From CAYJLB01 sp964370845 (GTDB taxonomy: Bacteria; Bacillota; Clostridia; Oscillospirales; Ruminococcaceae), in contig CAYJLB010000012.1 in assembly GCA_964370845.1 (NCBI GenBank), positions 1 to 46,774 of the forward strand: DNA of 46,774 nucleotides. Direction: 5' to 3'. Position numbers and translations under genes: made by a program. The notes below the pieces were generated by a model, which made no database searches, had not been told where the DNA came from, and was given only the letters and a program-made list of their open reading frames with translations. Below are positions 25,030-32,850 of this stretch, piece by piece. Position 1 is the stretch's first letter. Each line of letters begins with the position of its first letter.

Positions 25030-25550
25030 TTAGTTAGGAGAAATGCCTTATGGATGGGTACAAAACTTTCTTTTTTATCAGAAAATAATGAAAGGGTTGA
25101 GTCCAATGTACTAAACGTAAGACCACTAATTTAAAATGAGTAATTGTTTATATACTTCGTTAGTAAATGATAGGATTTACTCATTAACAGTGCTTTAGCT
25201 CATTAAGTGAAAGGTGATGTTTGCTAAATAAAGCACAGGCTCATGTCAATTTAATATTTTACTTCAAAGGAGAAATGCTTATGATTTGGCGTAAAATTTT
25301 CCTAAAAGAATTTAATTGAAAGATGTAAACCTTAAAAATATTAAGTGAAGGGTGTAATACCAGTGTACTAATTGATATATATTATTCTAATGCCATAAAA
25401 ATATTATAGAATGAGAGGTTTTTACTTTCACATAGTTACTTAATATATTGAATGATAAACATTTAGAAACGTAGGTGGATTGTATGATTTATAACATCTT
25501 AGGAAGAAATATCGAAGTTTAGATGGGAGTGATACCACCAGTACAGTTAG
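25030..25550 (+). repeat. Imperfect tandem modules within the noncoding RNA
   Basis: Two short boxes alternate. Box A reads AGGAGAAATGCCTTATGG at 25036 and AGGAGAAATGCTTATGATTT at 25268, with a weaker GTAGGTGGATTGTATGATTT at 25471. Box B reads AAAGGGTTGAGTCCAATGTA (about 25092), GAAGGGTGTAATACCAGTGT (about 25347) and ATGGGAGTGATACCACCAGT (about 25523). A-to-B distances are about 55-80 nt and module spacing about 180-255 nt. An earlier B-like box lies at 24391 (GAAAGGGAGCGAGTCCAATG). Confidence 0.55.
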
Positions 25551-25595
25551 TTTAAGTCATTCTGGCTTAGTTTTAAAAAATTAATTAAATAATAT

Positions 25596-25628
25596 AAAAA
25601 GCTACACGATGCATAGTGTAGCTTTTTT
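25596..25628 (+). terminator. Terminator of the large noncoding RNA
   Basis: AAAAAGCTACAC (25596-25607) pairs perfectly with GTGTAGCTTTTT (25616-25627). An 8-nt loop and a T6 run make a textbook intrinsic terminator. Confidence 0.9.
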
Positions 25629-25660
25629 GTTGTTGGATAATATTAATTTGATATATAAAT

Positions 25661-25686
25661 TGTAGGGGAGGGGCTCTGCTCCTCCC
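25661..25686 (+). repeat. TGTAGGGG palindromic repeat
   Basis: TGTAGGGGAGGGGCTCTGCT then CCTCCC forms a GC-rich hairpin in AT-rich DNA. It is the closest relative of the copy at 22153. A truncated copy (ATTGTAGGGTTTGCTCATTG) follows about 15 bp later. The rest of 25629-25900 is AT-rich with no gene. Confidence 0.65.
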
Positions 25687-25825
25687 GTTATTCTGATACG
25701 AATTGTAGGGTTTGCTCATTGAAATATGAATTATATTAATGGATTTTATAGCCAACCTTTCCGGTAATTATTAATGTATATTCCAAATAAAACAATGATA
25801 ATATTATAAAATTATATCATAATAT

Positions 25826-25854
25826 GGGGGAGGGCGTGGAAACCCTCTCCTACA
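25826..25854 (+). repeat. TGTAGGGG-family palindromic repeat, inverted copy
   Basis: GGGGGAGGGCGTGGAAACCC followed by TCTCCTACA is an imperfect hairpin. Its reverse complement begins TGTAGGAGAGGG, matching the family and especially the copy at 44535. Confidence 0.6.
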
Positions 25855-25900
25855 ATTTGTTGTTTCAGTAACAATATTATCAACATAAATACCGCACATA

Positions 25901-25934
25901 AATAAAGGGACTGCACGGTGGCAGTCCCTTTATT
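25901..25934 (-). terminator. Terminator of the large surface-protein gene
   Basis: AATAAAGGGACTGC (25901-25914) pairs perfectly with GCAGTCCCTTTATT (25921-25934). It lies about 50 bp beyond the minus-strand stop. A near-identical stem closes the pseudogene at 32325. Confidence 0.8.
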
Positions 25935-25985
25935 ATTTAATTTATTTTATTTGCTTTTAATTGATAATTTTAGCTTTAACTACTT

Positions 25986-28900
25986 TTATTCTTCACGTTT
26001 TTTCATTGTAAATCTTACTAAGAAGAAGCCTAGTAGAGCTGTGATTGCAGTTATTGTGAAGTAACTTGTAATGTTTCCATTATCTCCATCGTTTGTAATT
26101 GGAACTGCTAGTGGAACGTCATCATCAATAATTTCTTCATCAGTTTCTGCTAAAATGTTAGTTGTTTCAGGTACTACAAGTGGTACTGTTTCGTCAGGAA
26201 TATCTTCTTCATCAGGTCCTGTTGTTTCGTTAATTGGGTTTGTAGTTGGTGTTACGAATACAGTTACTAATAAACCGCCTTGTGGAATTGTACCGTCTTG
26301 CGCTGCGTTCATACTTACAAATGTATATCCAGCTGGTGCTACGATAAATGCGTCAGGGATATTATATGCTGCGCCTGCTATATTTGAAGATACGAAAGTT
26401 GGTCCTGAAAGAACGTCACCATTTACTTGGTTAACGATTTGAACATTTACATCGAAAATTGGTTGTGGTAATAAAACTGTTAGATCTCCATTTTCATAGA
26501 TGAAATTATAGTTTGTAGCAATTCCTATTACACCGGTTAGATCTGTAGGGTCATACATTGGAGCTAATACGTCCACATTTCGTCCTTGTGTATCTGATAT
26601 AAAGCCTGGAATTCTTTCAACTGTGAAATTGAACATATCTCCATTAATTAAACCAGTTGTTGGAGTTGGAACGAATGTTAAATCTGAAATTTCTTTAGTA
26701 ACTCCCGCAAAGTTTACAGGATCAGTTGTTCCTTGTACTTTAGTATCATCGTTTGCAGTAATTGTAACATCACGTTGATTAATTGTGAAATCGCCAGCGT
26801 GGATTGAAATTTTAATATTTGGCATATCGTCATTACCGTAAATATAAATTACTTGAGTTACATATTCGTTTAATATTGCTCTTAGTGCTTGAGGTTCAAA
26901 TTCTTCGTCATATTCATCGTACATTGCAACTAGAACTTCATTATAAGCCTCAACGCCAGCATTAAATTTAACGTCTTCTTCTGGTAATGGTAATGTTCTG
27001 TCTTCTGGAATACGGTCAATTATTAAGTAATTAAATTTCTCATTAACTAATGCTTGGTCATCATCAGTAACAGTTGTAGGTTCGTAAACTGGCTCGCCAG
27101 CACCAACTACACTTGCATTAAACAGGTTAATATTTCCGTTTGTATCTCTGTTAAAGCCCATGTAACCTTGTGGGTCAGTGTCAACATCTGATAATCCGTA
27201 AAGTTTGCCGTCATCATTAATTCTAGCAACCATAGTTAATGTCATAATTGTAAAGTCAACGCCAGATTGGTCTACACCATAATAGTAAGCAGCAGAATGG
27301 TTGGCAGCAGTTGCCCTTACATTAAATGAAGTTGTTCCTACGTCTTTTCTTGATGGAGGCTCTAATGTCCAAGCACCGTTATCGATTAGGTCACCATATT
27401 GGTACCAAATTGTAACAGTTTCTCCACCTTTTATTGAATTTTCATCAAGTGTAGCTAAAACATCTTTGCTATAAGATTGAACTGCACCATTATAGTATTC
27501 TTCTTGATCTAATGCAGAAACTTCTAGATAGTCAAAATCAAGTTCAGCTTCAGCAATTGTAAAGTCACCTGGATTTACAGTGATAGCAATATTTTTGTCG
27601 CCAGTAACTGTTTTATCAAGAACTAATACGTTTACATAAGCTGTTGGATCTCCGTCAGCTCCATATTTAACATCTTCTTCAGGAGTAGTTCTGTCCATAT
27701 TAGCTTCGTTTAGGCGGATAACTTTGTTTGAATTTGCAGTTAATTTGTCATTAATTTCAGCAATTACAGCTTGACTGTACTTAGTAGTAGCTGCAAATAC
27801 TGGCATTACAAAAGTAGGGTCACTTGAACCGAACATCTTATAATCATCTTCAATTGTTACGCTAACGTCAAGTTGTTCAATAAATAGACTTCCTAAATCG
27901 AAAGTAGGTTCTGCGTACATTTCTGATACATCAGTTCCGTCAGAATTGAAGATAGAATATTCTATACCAGTTGCTCTTAGTGGATATTCGCCAACATCAG
28001 TTCCAGAAGATGGGTTAATGTATAGAACAACGTACATGTCATCAATCATAACACCTGTCATATTGTCATTTTCACCGTCGCCATCAAAGTCAGTTGTTAA
28101 AATTGGTAGGTCGTAAAATTGTTCGAATGTGTTGTAGTCTACATATTGGTCAGGTAGAGTTACAGCAGTGGATAAATCTTCTTTTTCTGCGAAGTTTGCT
28201 GTTGCAACTATGTTTTTGTTTAGTTGTTCCATACCCTTAATCGCGTCAATAGTTATTGCATTCCCGTCATAAGTGTAAGTCCAACCAGTGAAATAAAAAC
28301 CTTCATTTGCTTGTGTACCTGGGTATGTAAGTGCTAATTGTGCCCAAGTTTGACCTTTTGAAACGGAATAAGTTTTTTCAGTTTCGCCAGCTGCTAAACC
28401 TGTCAATATACCACCTGTGTTAGCTTTGAAAGTTACATTAATTCTTAATGTTTCCCAAACAGCTTTTGCAGTAATTACTGCGTAATTTCCGTCGATTAAA
28501 GTGTAACTTGTGAAGTTTTCTGGGAAAGTGTAACCGTCTATTGCCATATCAATGTCCCAGTATAAGAAAGTATACAAATTAGTATCTCTTATAAATGTGT
28601 TAGCTGCTAAATTTATAGTTGAACCAGGAGTATGGTATCTACTATCTGTAGGTGCAGTGTTGATTATTTCATTATCAACTCCGTCTTCATAAACTATCAT
28701 AAATGAAGGAGTGATTTGAAGGATTCCTAAGTCATCAAAACCAACTTTAACTTTGTCGGTTACGTCTTCTTCGCCCTTCATTACTTTATATTCACCAGCA
28801 ACTAGAGTTGGAGTAGGAATATTATAAGTATTAACGTTTAGTCCGCTTACACTAGCAGTAGCTTGTAACCATTCATTTTCGTCTAAGAATAATAAAGTAT

Positions 28901-31604
28901 AGTCATCATTTACTAAATCAACGGTATGTGTATGTGTTGTGTTATCAAATAATTCAACTGCGTCATTTCCGTTGAGTACAGTATTAAACCCTTTAAAAAT
29001 TACGTCTGGTTTAGGGTCAATTTGTGCTTCAAGGGTAATGTTTTTAGTTACTGTGCTTTCCATATAGCCAGCTGGTTCAATTAATTTCCATTCCCCTGTG
29101 AAATAGTCGTTTACAGGGTCAGTTACATTAACTGTTGGACCTACAATTGTGTTAATAACAGTACCGTAATCAACAGTTCTTGTAATTGTATCAACATTAA
29201 CGTTTGTACCTTCTGTTAATGTACCAAGAGGAGTACCATTTTCACTTTCAACTACAAAAGTCACAGTGAAAGTTCTATACTCTGTACTATATTTTGCAAT
29301 GTAAGTTAAGTTTCTTGTTACATTAGTTGGGAAAGTTGATACAATTGTTTGATTACTATCGCCTTTCTCATAGTAACCAAGGAAAGTGTATTCAAACATA
29401 TCTGTATTTGTCATAGTTGTTGTTGGGGTAGTTGCTGGTTTCCAAACGCTATTCCAAGCTGTATTATATATGATATTTTGATTAGCTTTTAATACAGTTG
29501 TTCCGTCATCATTAAAGAATGTCACTGTATAAACTTTATATTTATACTGTGCAATTAAAGTGATGTTTTGAGTGATGTTTTCAATTACATCAGTTGGGTC
29601 ATATTCAGTGCCTAAATCATCACCTGCTAATACCCAGTGACTAAATTCTTTACCTTCTGGAGGTGTAAATGTGTTAGGATAACCTAAAACTGTATGGTCG
29701 GAGCCTGAATCGATTTCCATTGTAATATTAGTGCCATTAACTGTATCAGTATATCCGCCCTCGCCAGGAGTATACGTTACTGTAACTTTTGGAATGTCTT
29801 TAACTACCTTAAATTCAGCAACAGCAGAAGAAGTAGTTCTATTTAATGTAATTTGTACATTTTCTTGATTAGGAACTAAGACATATCCGTCAGGTACGTT
29901 AAAGTTAGCTGGAATTGAATAAGGAGTATTTAATTTTAGAATTTCGATTGGTTTATTTTCAGTGTCTAAATCAGTATAGTATTTGCTTGATGAAACAAGA
30001 GCGTTTTCATAAATTGCTTGGTTGTCAATTACTGTTCCGTCAAGTTCTGTATATTTACCATCTTCATCTACTAAATAATATTTAACATCGATACTTCCGC
30101 CTAATACAGTTACGTCAGGTTGTGGGAAGTCTTTGCTACTGGTTGTATCGGCTGGGTCAGTATATTCAAGGGTTGCTTGGTCATTTGTTAAATAAGTACC
30201 TTGAACATTTTTGTATTCATCTTTTAATTCAACTAAAATTCTATATTTTTTCGCTGTTTCTGTAACATCTCCAATAAAGAATGAGATTTTATCATCGTTA
30301 GCTGTTAAATCGATACTTGAACCTGTTGAATATCCAACTGGAGGAGTTGTCAAAGTAGAATCATCATACAATGTGAAATATTGTGACATTGGGTCAACAA
30401 TAGTTGCATCATAAGCAGCAAGTTTAATATTTTCAGCTACTGTTGCATAAACGTCTGCAAGGTTATTTATGTTAGTGACATTTACATAACTAGTTTGGTT
30501 ATTTATTGTAGATGCTAAAGCTGTCATATATGAAGAATCTGCTCTTTGATAACCAATAGTATGTATTGTTATACCATTATTTTTCATAGTTTCGGCGTAT
30601 GTTTGACCATTATTTGAAAGTGGGTTTGGGTCACCGTCTGAGAAAAATACGATATGAATTGGTCTACCGTCTGTGGCTACACTATCAATGTATGTTTGTG
30701 CTTTTGCGAAAGCTGTGTTGTAATGTGTTGCGTTTTTAGGTATGTAATTATCAACGGCAGTAAATTTTGTATTAAAAGTATTAATATCATTTACAAAATT
30801 AAAGCTATTTGGTGTGCTTGTGTTAAAAGGAATTAATGCTACACGATTATTTTCAAGATTTGAATTTCCTAATAAATCGTTAGCGAAATCTTTAACAACT
30901 GATTTTACTTCGTCATCAATATTGTAATAATTAGAATTTGACCCAGGTCCCATACTTCCTGATTGGTCTAAAATAATAATTACGTCCGAGCCAGATTTAA
31001 TTGGAACGCCACTTACTTCAAAGTCTATCCATGCTATGCCATTGTCATAATCAAGCCAATCGGCTGTTTTGTTTAATGTAAGTGTTCCAGGGATTTGCCC
31101 ATCTGTAGTAGAACCATTAGTAGGAACAGGTGCAGGATTATCAGGGGCTGAATAAGTTCTTGCCATCATTAAAGATGTAGGTTCAAAACTAAAACTTAAC
31201 CAGTCCGCGTAAATAGTAGTATTGTCAGTGAAAACATAATTTTCATCTACTATAGTTCCGTCGGAAAGTGTCCAACTTACGAAAGTATAACCTTCGTTAA
31301 ATGGTTTTTCAGCTGGCATTGTGGTTGGGTCAAGAGTTCCATTTTCTTGAGTTTTTGCAGTATTCGTACTGCTTTCACCCCAAAATCCGCCGTTTCCGTC
31401 TAAAGTTATATCATATAAAGGAGGAGTTAGAGGTGGTGAGGTATCATTACCCTCAGCGGGCGGGTCGGTCGCAATAGGAGGGTTAACTCCTGTGACAGGG
31501 TCTACCGTGGCGAAAGCGTTAAACGGTATAACCAAAAGCGTCATTAGCGTTGCTACAAAAAACGCTAATCCTTTTGTCCAGTGCTTGCGAATAATTTTTG
31601 TCAT
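25986..31604 (-). CDS. Giant cell-surface protein with von Willebrand A, InlB-type and MBG-like repeats
   Basis: This 1,872-residue exported protein probably acts in adhesion. A signal peptide (about 1-33, ending AFA) precedes a Thr/Pro-rich linker. An InlB/Listeria-Bacteroides repeat follows (LDGNGGFWGE ... GYTFVSWTLSDG ... IYADW). A von Willebrand A domain (about 190-390) contains an intact MIDAS motif DQSGSMG. The middle (about 500-1150) has further InlB-type beta-grasp repeats. From about 1150 to 1700 there are MBG-like repeats (EDDYKMFGSSDPTF, ANDDTKVQGTTDPVNF). The C-terminus has an acidic stalk, one membrane helix and the basic tail MKKREE. Where an LPxTG-type sorting motif is expected the sequence reads VPITNDGDN, so cell-wall sorting is uncertain. 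ATG 31604 is chosen because GGAAAGGAAG lies 6 nt upstream. Confidence 0.92.
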   Translation of the reverse strand: MTKIIRKHWTKGLAFFVATLMTLLVIPFNAFATVDPVTGVNPPIATDPPAEGNDTSPPLTPPLYDITLDGNGGFWGESSTNTAKTQENGTLDPTTMPAEKPFNEGYTFVSWTLSDGTIVDENYVFTDNTTIYADWLSFSFEPTSLMMARTYSAPDNPAPVPTNGSTTDGQIPGTLTLNKTADWLDYDNGIAWIDFEVSGVPIKSGSDVIIILDQSGSMGPGSNSNYYNIDDEVKSVVKDFANDLLGNSNLENNRVALIPFNTSTPNSFNFVNDINTFNTKFTAVDNYIPKNATHYNTAFAKAQTYIDSVATDGRPIHIVFFSDGDPNPLSNNGQTYAETMKNNGITIHTIGYQRADSSYMTALASTINNQTSYVNVTNINNLADVYATVAENIKLAAYDATIVDPMSQYFTLYDDSTLTTPPVGYSTGSSIDLTANDDKISFFIGDVTETAKKYRILVELKDEYKNVQGTYLTNDQATLEYTDPADTTSSKDFPQPDVTVLGGSIDVKYYLVDEDGKYTELDGTVIDNQAIYENALVSSSKYYTDLDTENKPIEILKLNTPYSIPANFNVPDGYVLVPNQENVQITLNRTTSSAVAEFKVVKDIPKVTVTYTPGEGGYTDTVNGTNITMEIDSGSDHTVLGYPNTFTPPEGKEFSHWVLAGDDLGTEYDPTDVIENITQNITLIAQYKYKVYTVTFFNDDGTTVLKANQNIIYNTAWNSVWKPATTPTTTMTNTDMFEYTFLGYYEKGDSNQTIVSTFPTNVTRNLTYIAKYSTEYRTFTVTFVVESENGTPLGTLTEGTNVNVDTITRTVDYGTVINTIVGPTVNVTDPVNDYFTGEWKLIEPAGYMESTVTKNITLEAQIDPKPDVIFKGFNTVLNGNDAVELFDNTTHTHTVDLVNDDYTLLFLDENEWLQATASVSGLNVNTYNIPTPTLVAGEYKVMKGEEDVTDKVKVGFDDLGILQITPSFMIVYEDGVDNEIINTAPTDSRYHTPGSTINLAANTFIRDTNLYTFLYWDIDMAIDGYTFPENFTSYTLIDGNYAVITAKAVWETLRINVTFKANTGGILTGLAAGETEKTYSVSKGQTWAQLALTYPGTQANEGFYFTGWTYTYDGNAITIDAIKGMEQLNKNIVATANFAEKEDLSTAVTLPDQYVDYNTFEQFYDLPILTTDFDGDGENDNMTGVMIDDMYVVLYINPSSGTDVGEYPLRATGIEYSIFNSDGTDVSEMYAEPTFDLGSLFIEQLDVSVTIEDDYKMFGSSDPTFVMPVFAATTKYSQAVIAEINDKLTANSNKVIRLNEANMDRTTPEEDVKYGADGDPTAYVNVLVLDKTVTGDKNIAITVNPGDFTIAEAELDFDYLEVSALDQEEYYNGAVQSYSKDVLATLDENSIKGGETVTIWYQYGDLIDNGAWTLEPPSRKDVGTTSFNVRATAANHSAAYYYGVDQSGVDFTIMTLTMVARINDDGKLYGLSDVDTDPQGYMGFNRDTNGNINLFNASVVGAGEPVYEPTTVTDDDQALVNEKFNYLIIDRIPEDRTLPLPEEDVKFNAGVEAYNEVLVAMYDEYDEEFEPQALRAILNEYVTQVIYIYGNDDMPNIKISIHAGDFTINQRDVTITANDDTKVQGTTDPVNFAGVTKEISDLTFVPTPTTGLINGDMFNFTVERIPGFISDTQGRNVDVLAPMYDPTDLTGVIGIATNYNFIYENGDLTVLLPQPIFDVNVQIVNQVNGDVLSGPTFVSSNIAGAAYNIPDAFIVAPAGYTFVSMNAAQDGTIPQGGLLVTVFVTPTTNPINETTGPDEEDIPDETVPLVVPETTNILAETDEEIIDDDVPLAVPITNDGDNGNITSYFTITAITALLGFFLVRFTMKKREE

Positions 31605-31622
31605 AAAAATCTTCCTTTCCAA

Positions 31623-32114
31623 AATAAATTTTGTTTTTCCAGTTCTCGCATTTCTTTTAAATTTTTAACTTGAACCTTACCTACATTATACATATAAAAA
31701 GTTACAAAAAAGTTATATATTGTGAATTTATTTTAGGTATTTTTTAGAAATAATGTGAAAATGTATTGAAATAAAGTTATATGAATAAAATATTAATATG
31801 TTAAATAAAACAATAAGTATAATTGCTTTTATTTATAATTATTACCAAAATATTAACGAGTTATTGCAAATTATATAAAAATGTGGATATAATTGATATT
31901 TTTAACTATCTAGAGGTAAAAATATGTTTCTAAATTATTAATAAGATAGTTATATAAATGTAGAAAATAGTTTGTTAATTACTTGATTTCGGTTGAAATA
32001 ATTATTGCTTTTTTAAATTATTTCTTAAATGTTAAATTTGTAAATATTTTATGAATAATTTATTAAAAAATCCTTGGTAGGATTATTTGCACTTAAAAAA
32101 TAAATATTTTCATA
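31623..32114. other. AT-rich intergenic region, no gene seen
   Basis: About 490 bp between the surface-protein start and a pseudogene. It must hold the promoter of the minus-strand surface gene (a TATAAT on the minus strand near 31686 is a candidate -10 without a clear -35). No reading frame, RNA motif or repeat was recognised. Confidence 0.5.
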
Positions 32115-32305
32115 ATGGCTGAGTTTGATGTTTGTGACGATTATATGATTCAATGTACTTTGGTATCTGCAACTGCACCAATTGAAACTACTGAAGAAAA
32201 TGACAATTAAGAAGCACCGTTAAAAGGAAATTCTATTCCGTCTATTGCTTTAGTGGTATTTTTGCTACTATAGCAATAGCTTGTGTAACTAGAAAATGTA
32301 AATAA
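32115..32305 (+). pseudogene. Decayed C-terminus of a surface protein
   Basis: ATG 32115 opens a 31-codon frame ending in ETTEENDN and a TAA at 32208. Beyond the stop the same frame reads EAPLKGNSIPSIALVV. After a one-base shift the sequence reads ATIAIACVTRKCK and stops at 32303. Put together this is an acidic stalk, a membrane helix and a basic tail, the normal end of a wall- or membrane-anchored protein, broken by one stop and one frameshift. A terminator follows at once. It is probably the remnant of a second adhesin gene next to the giant one. Confidence 0.6.
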
Positions 32306-32324
32306 AGGACAAAATATTACCTTT

Positions 32325-32360
32325 ATATAGGGGCTGCTTTGTTGGCAGTCCCTATATTTT
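32325..32360 (+). terminator. Terminator after the surface-protein remnant
   Basis: ATATAGGGGCTGC (32325-32337) pairs with GCAGTCCCTATAT (32345-32357, one G-T pair), followed by TTT. It is closely similar to the terminator of the giant surface gene (25901-25934). Confidence 0.75.
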
Positions 32361-32522
32361 GCTTACTGTTTCGTGATAGTTTTGTGATTTTGTGGTAAGT
32401 TTTTAGGTTGCTATGATTAATTATTTTATTAGTAAAACACCAAAAGTGCAATTTTTGTTGTGAATAATCACTAAAATAAATGCTCGTTATTTATAAGAAA
32501 TATAGAAAACCGCATTTAGATA

Positions 32523-32566
32523 TTGACTTTGTGTAGATTATGTGTTAAAGTAGGTTTATCGATAAA
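32523..32566 (+). promoter_or_regulatory. Promoter and operator-like palindrome of the ABC importer operon
   Basis: TTGACT (32523-32528), a 17-nt spacer and TAAAGT (32546-32551) predict a start near 32558. That coincides with the perfect 12-bp palindrome TTTATCGATAAA (32555-32566), and a second AATCGATAAA occurs at about 32578, so a repressor site is plausible. The leader would be about 290 nt and contains an 11-bp hairpin (TATTTTGTTCA 32600-32610 / TGAACAAAATA 32633-32643). Confidence 0.5.
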
Positions 32567-32804
32567 GTAGAAACTAAATCGATAAAAAAACGCACTTGTT
32601 ATTTTGTTCATTATTTATATTAATTGTGTTTTTGAACAAAATAATATAAATTCTATATTGCTTTATGGTAGAAATAAAAAAAGGTTTTATTTTACACGAT
32701 TTTATTACTTTAACCTTAAAGTAAATTATTGAAAGAATTATCTAAAGGGCGTAAAAAATGAAAAAAATTGTTGGGAGTTAATAAAATTTATCTTCTCGAC
32801 AATA

Positions 32805-32829
32805 AACGTGTAAATCATACTTACACGTT
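32805..32829 (+). other. Hairpin just upstream of the importer ribosome binding site
   Basis: AACGTGTAA pairs with TTACACGTT around a 7-nt loop, 1-2 nt before AAAGAAAGGA. It may stabilise or control the 5' end of a highly expressed mRNA. No known riboswitch was recognised. Confidence 0.4.
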
Positions 32830-32850
32830 AAAGAAAGGAAATGGTTGTAA

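Larger units (their letters stand above)
23933..25628 (+). ncRNA. Candidate giant structured noncoding RNA, about 1.7 kb
   Basis: A consensus promoter and a strong intrinsic terminator bracket about 1,696 nt without any reading frame of 60 codons on either strand. Many local stems are visible: TTAAAATAATTTA-like arms near 23967/24001; ACATTTCAC/GTGAAATGT (about 24652/24698); ATTGCAT/ATGCAAT (about 24831/24849); AATGAGTAA/TTACTCATT (about 25135/25176); GTGCTTTA/TAAAGCAC (25190/25227); and ATTCTA/TAGAAT (about 25384/25407). The 3' half contains imperfect tandem modules. It lies between the DUF1292 promoter and a surface-protein gene on the other strand, so it is not a leader. Size and ornateness recall OLE, GOLLD and ROOL RNAs, but it is longer than those and I cannot place it in any class. 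A decayed gene is the alternative. Confidence 0.7.

Noticed and set aside
23933..25628. Degraded protein-coding gene instead of an RNA
   Set aside because: No frame gives a recognisable protein in pieces, stops are frequent in all frames, and the intact promoter, terminator and stems favour an RNA. Not fully excluded.
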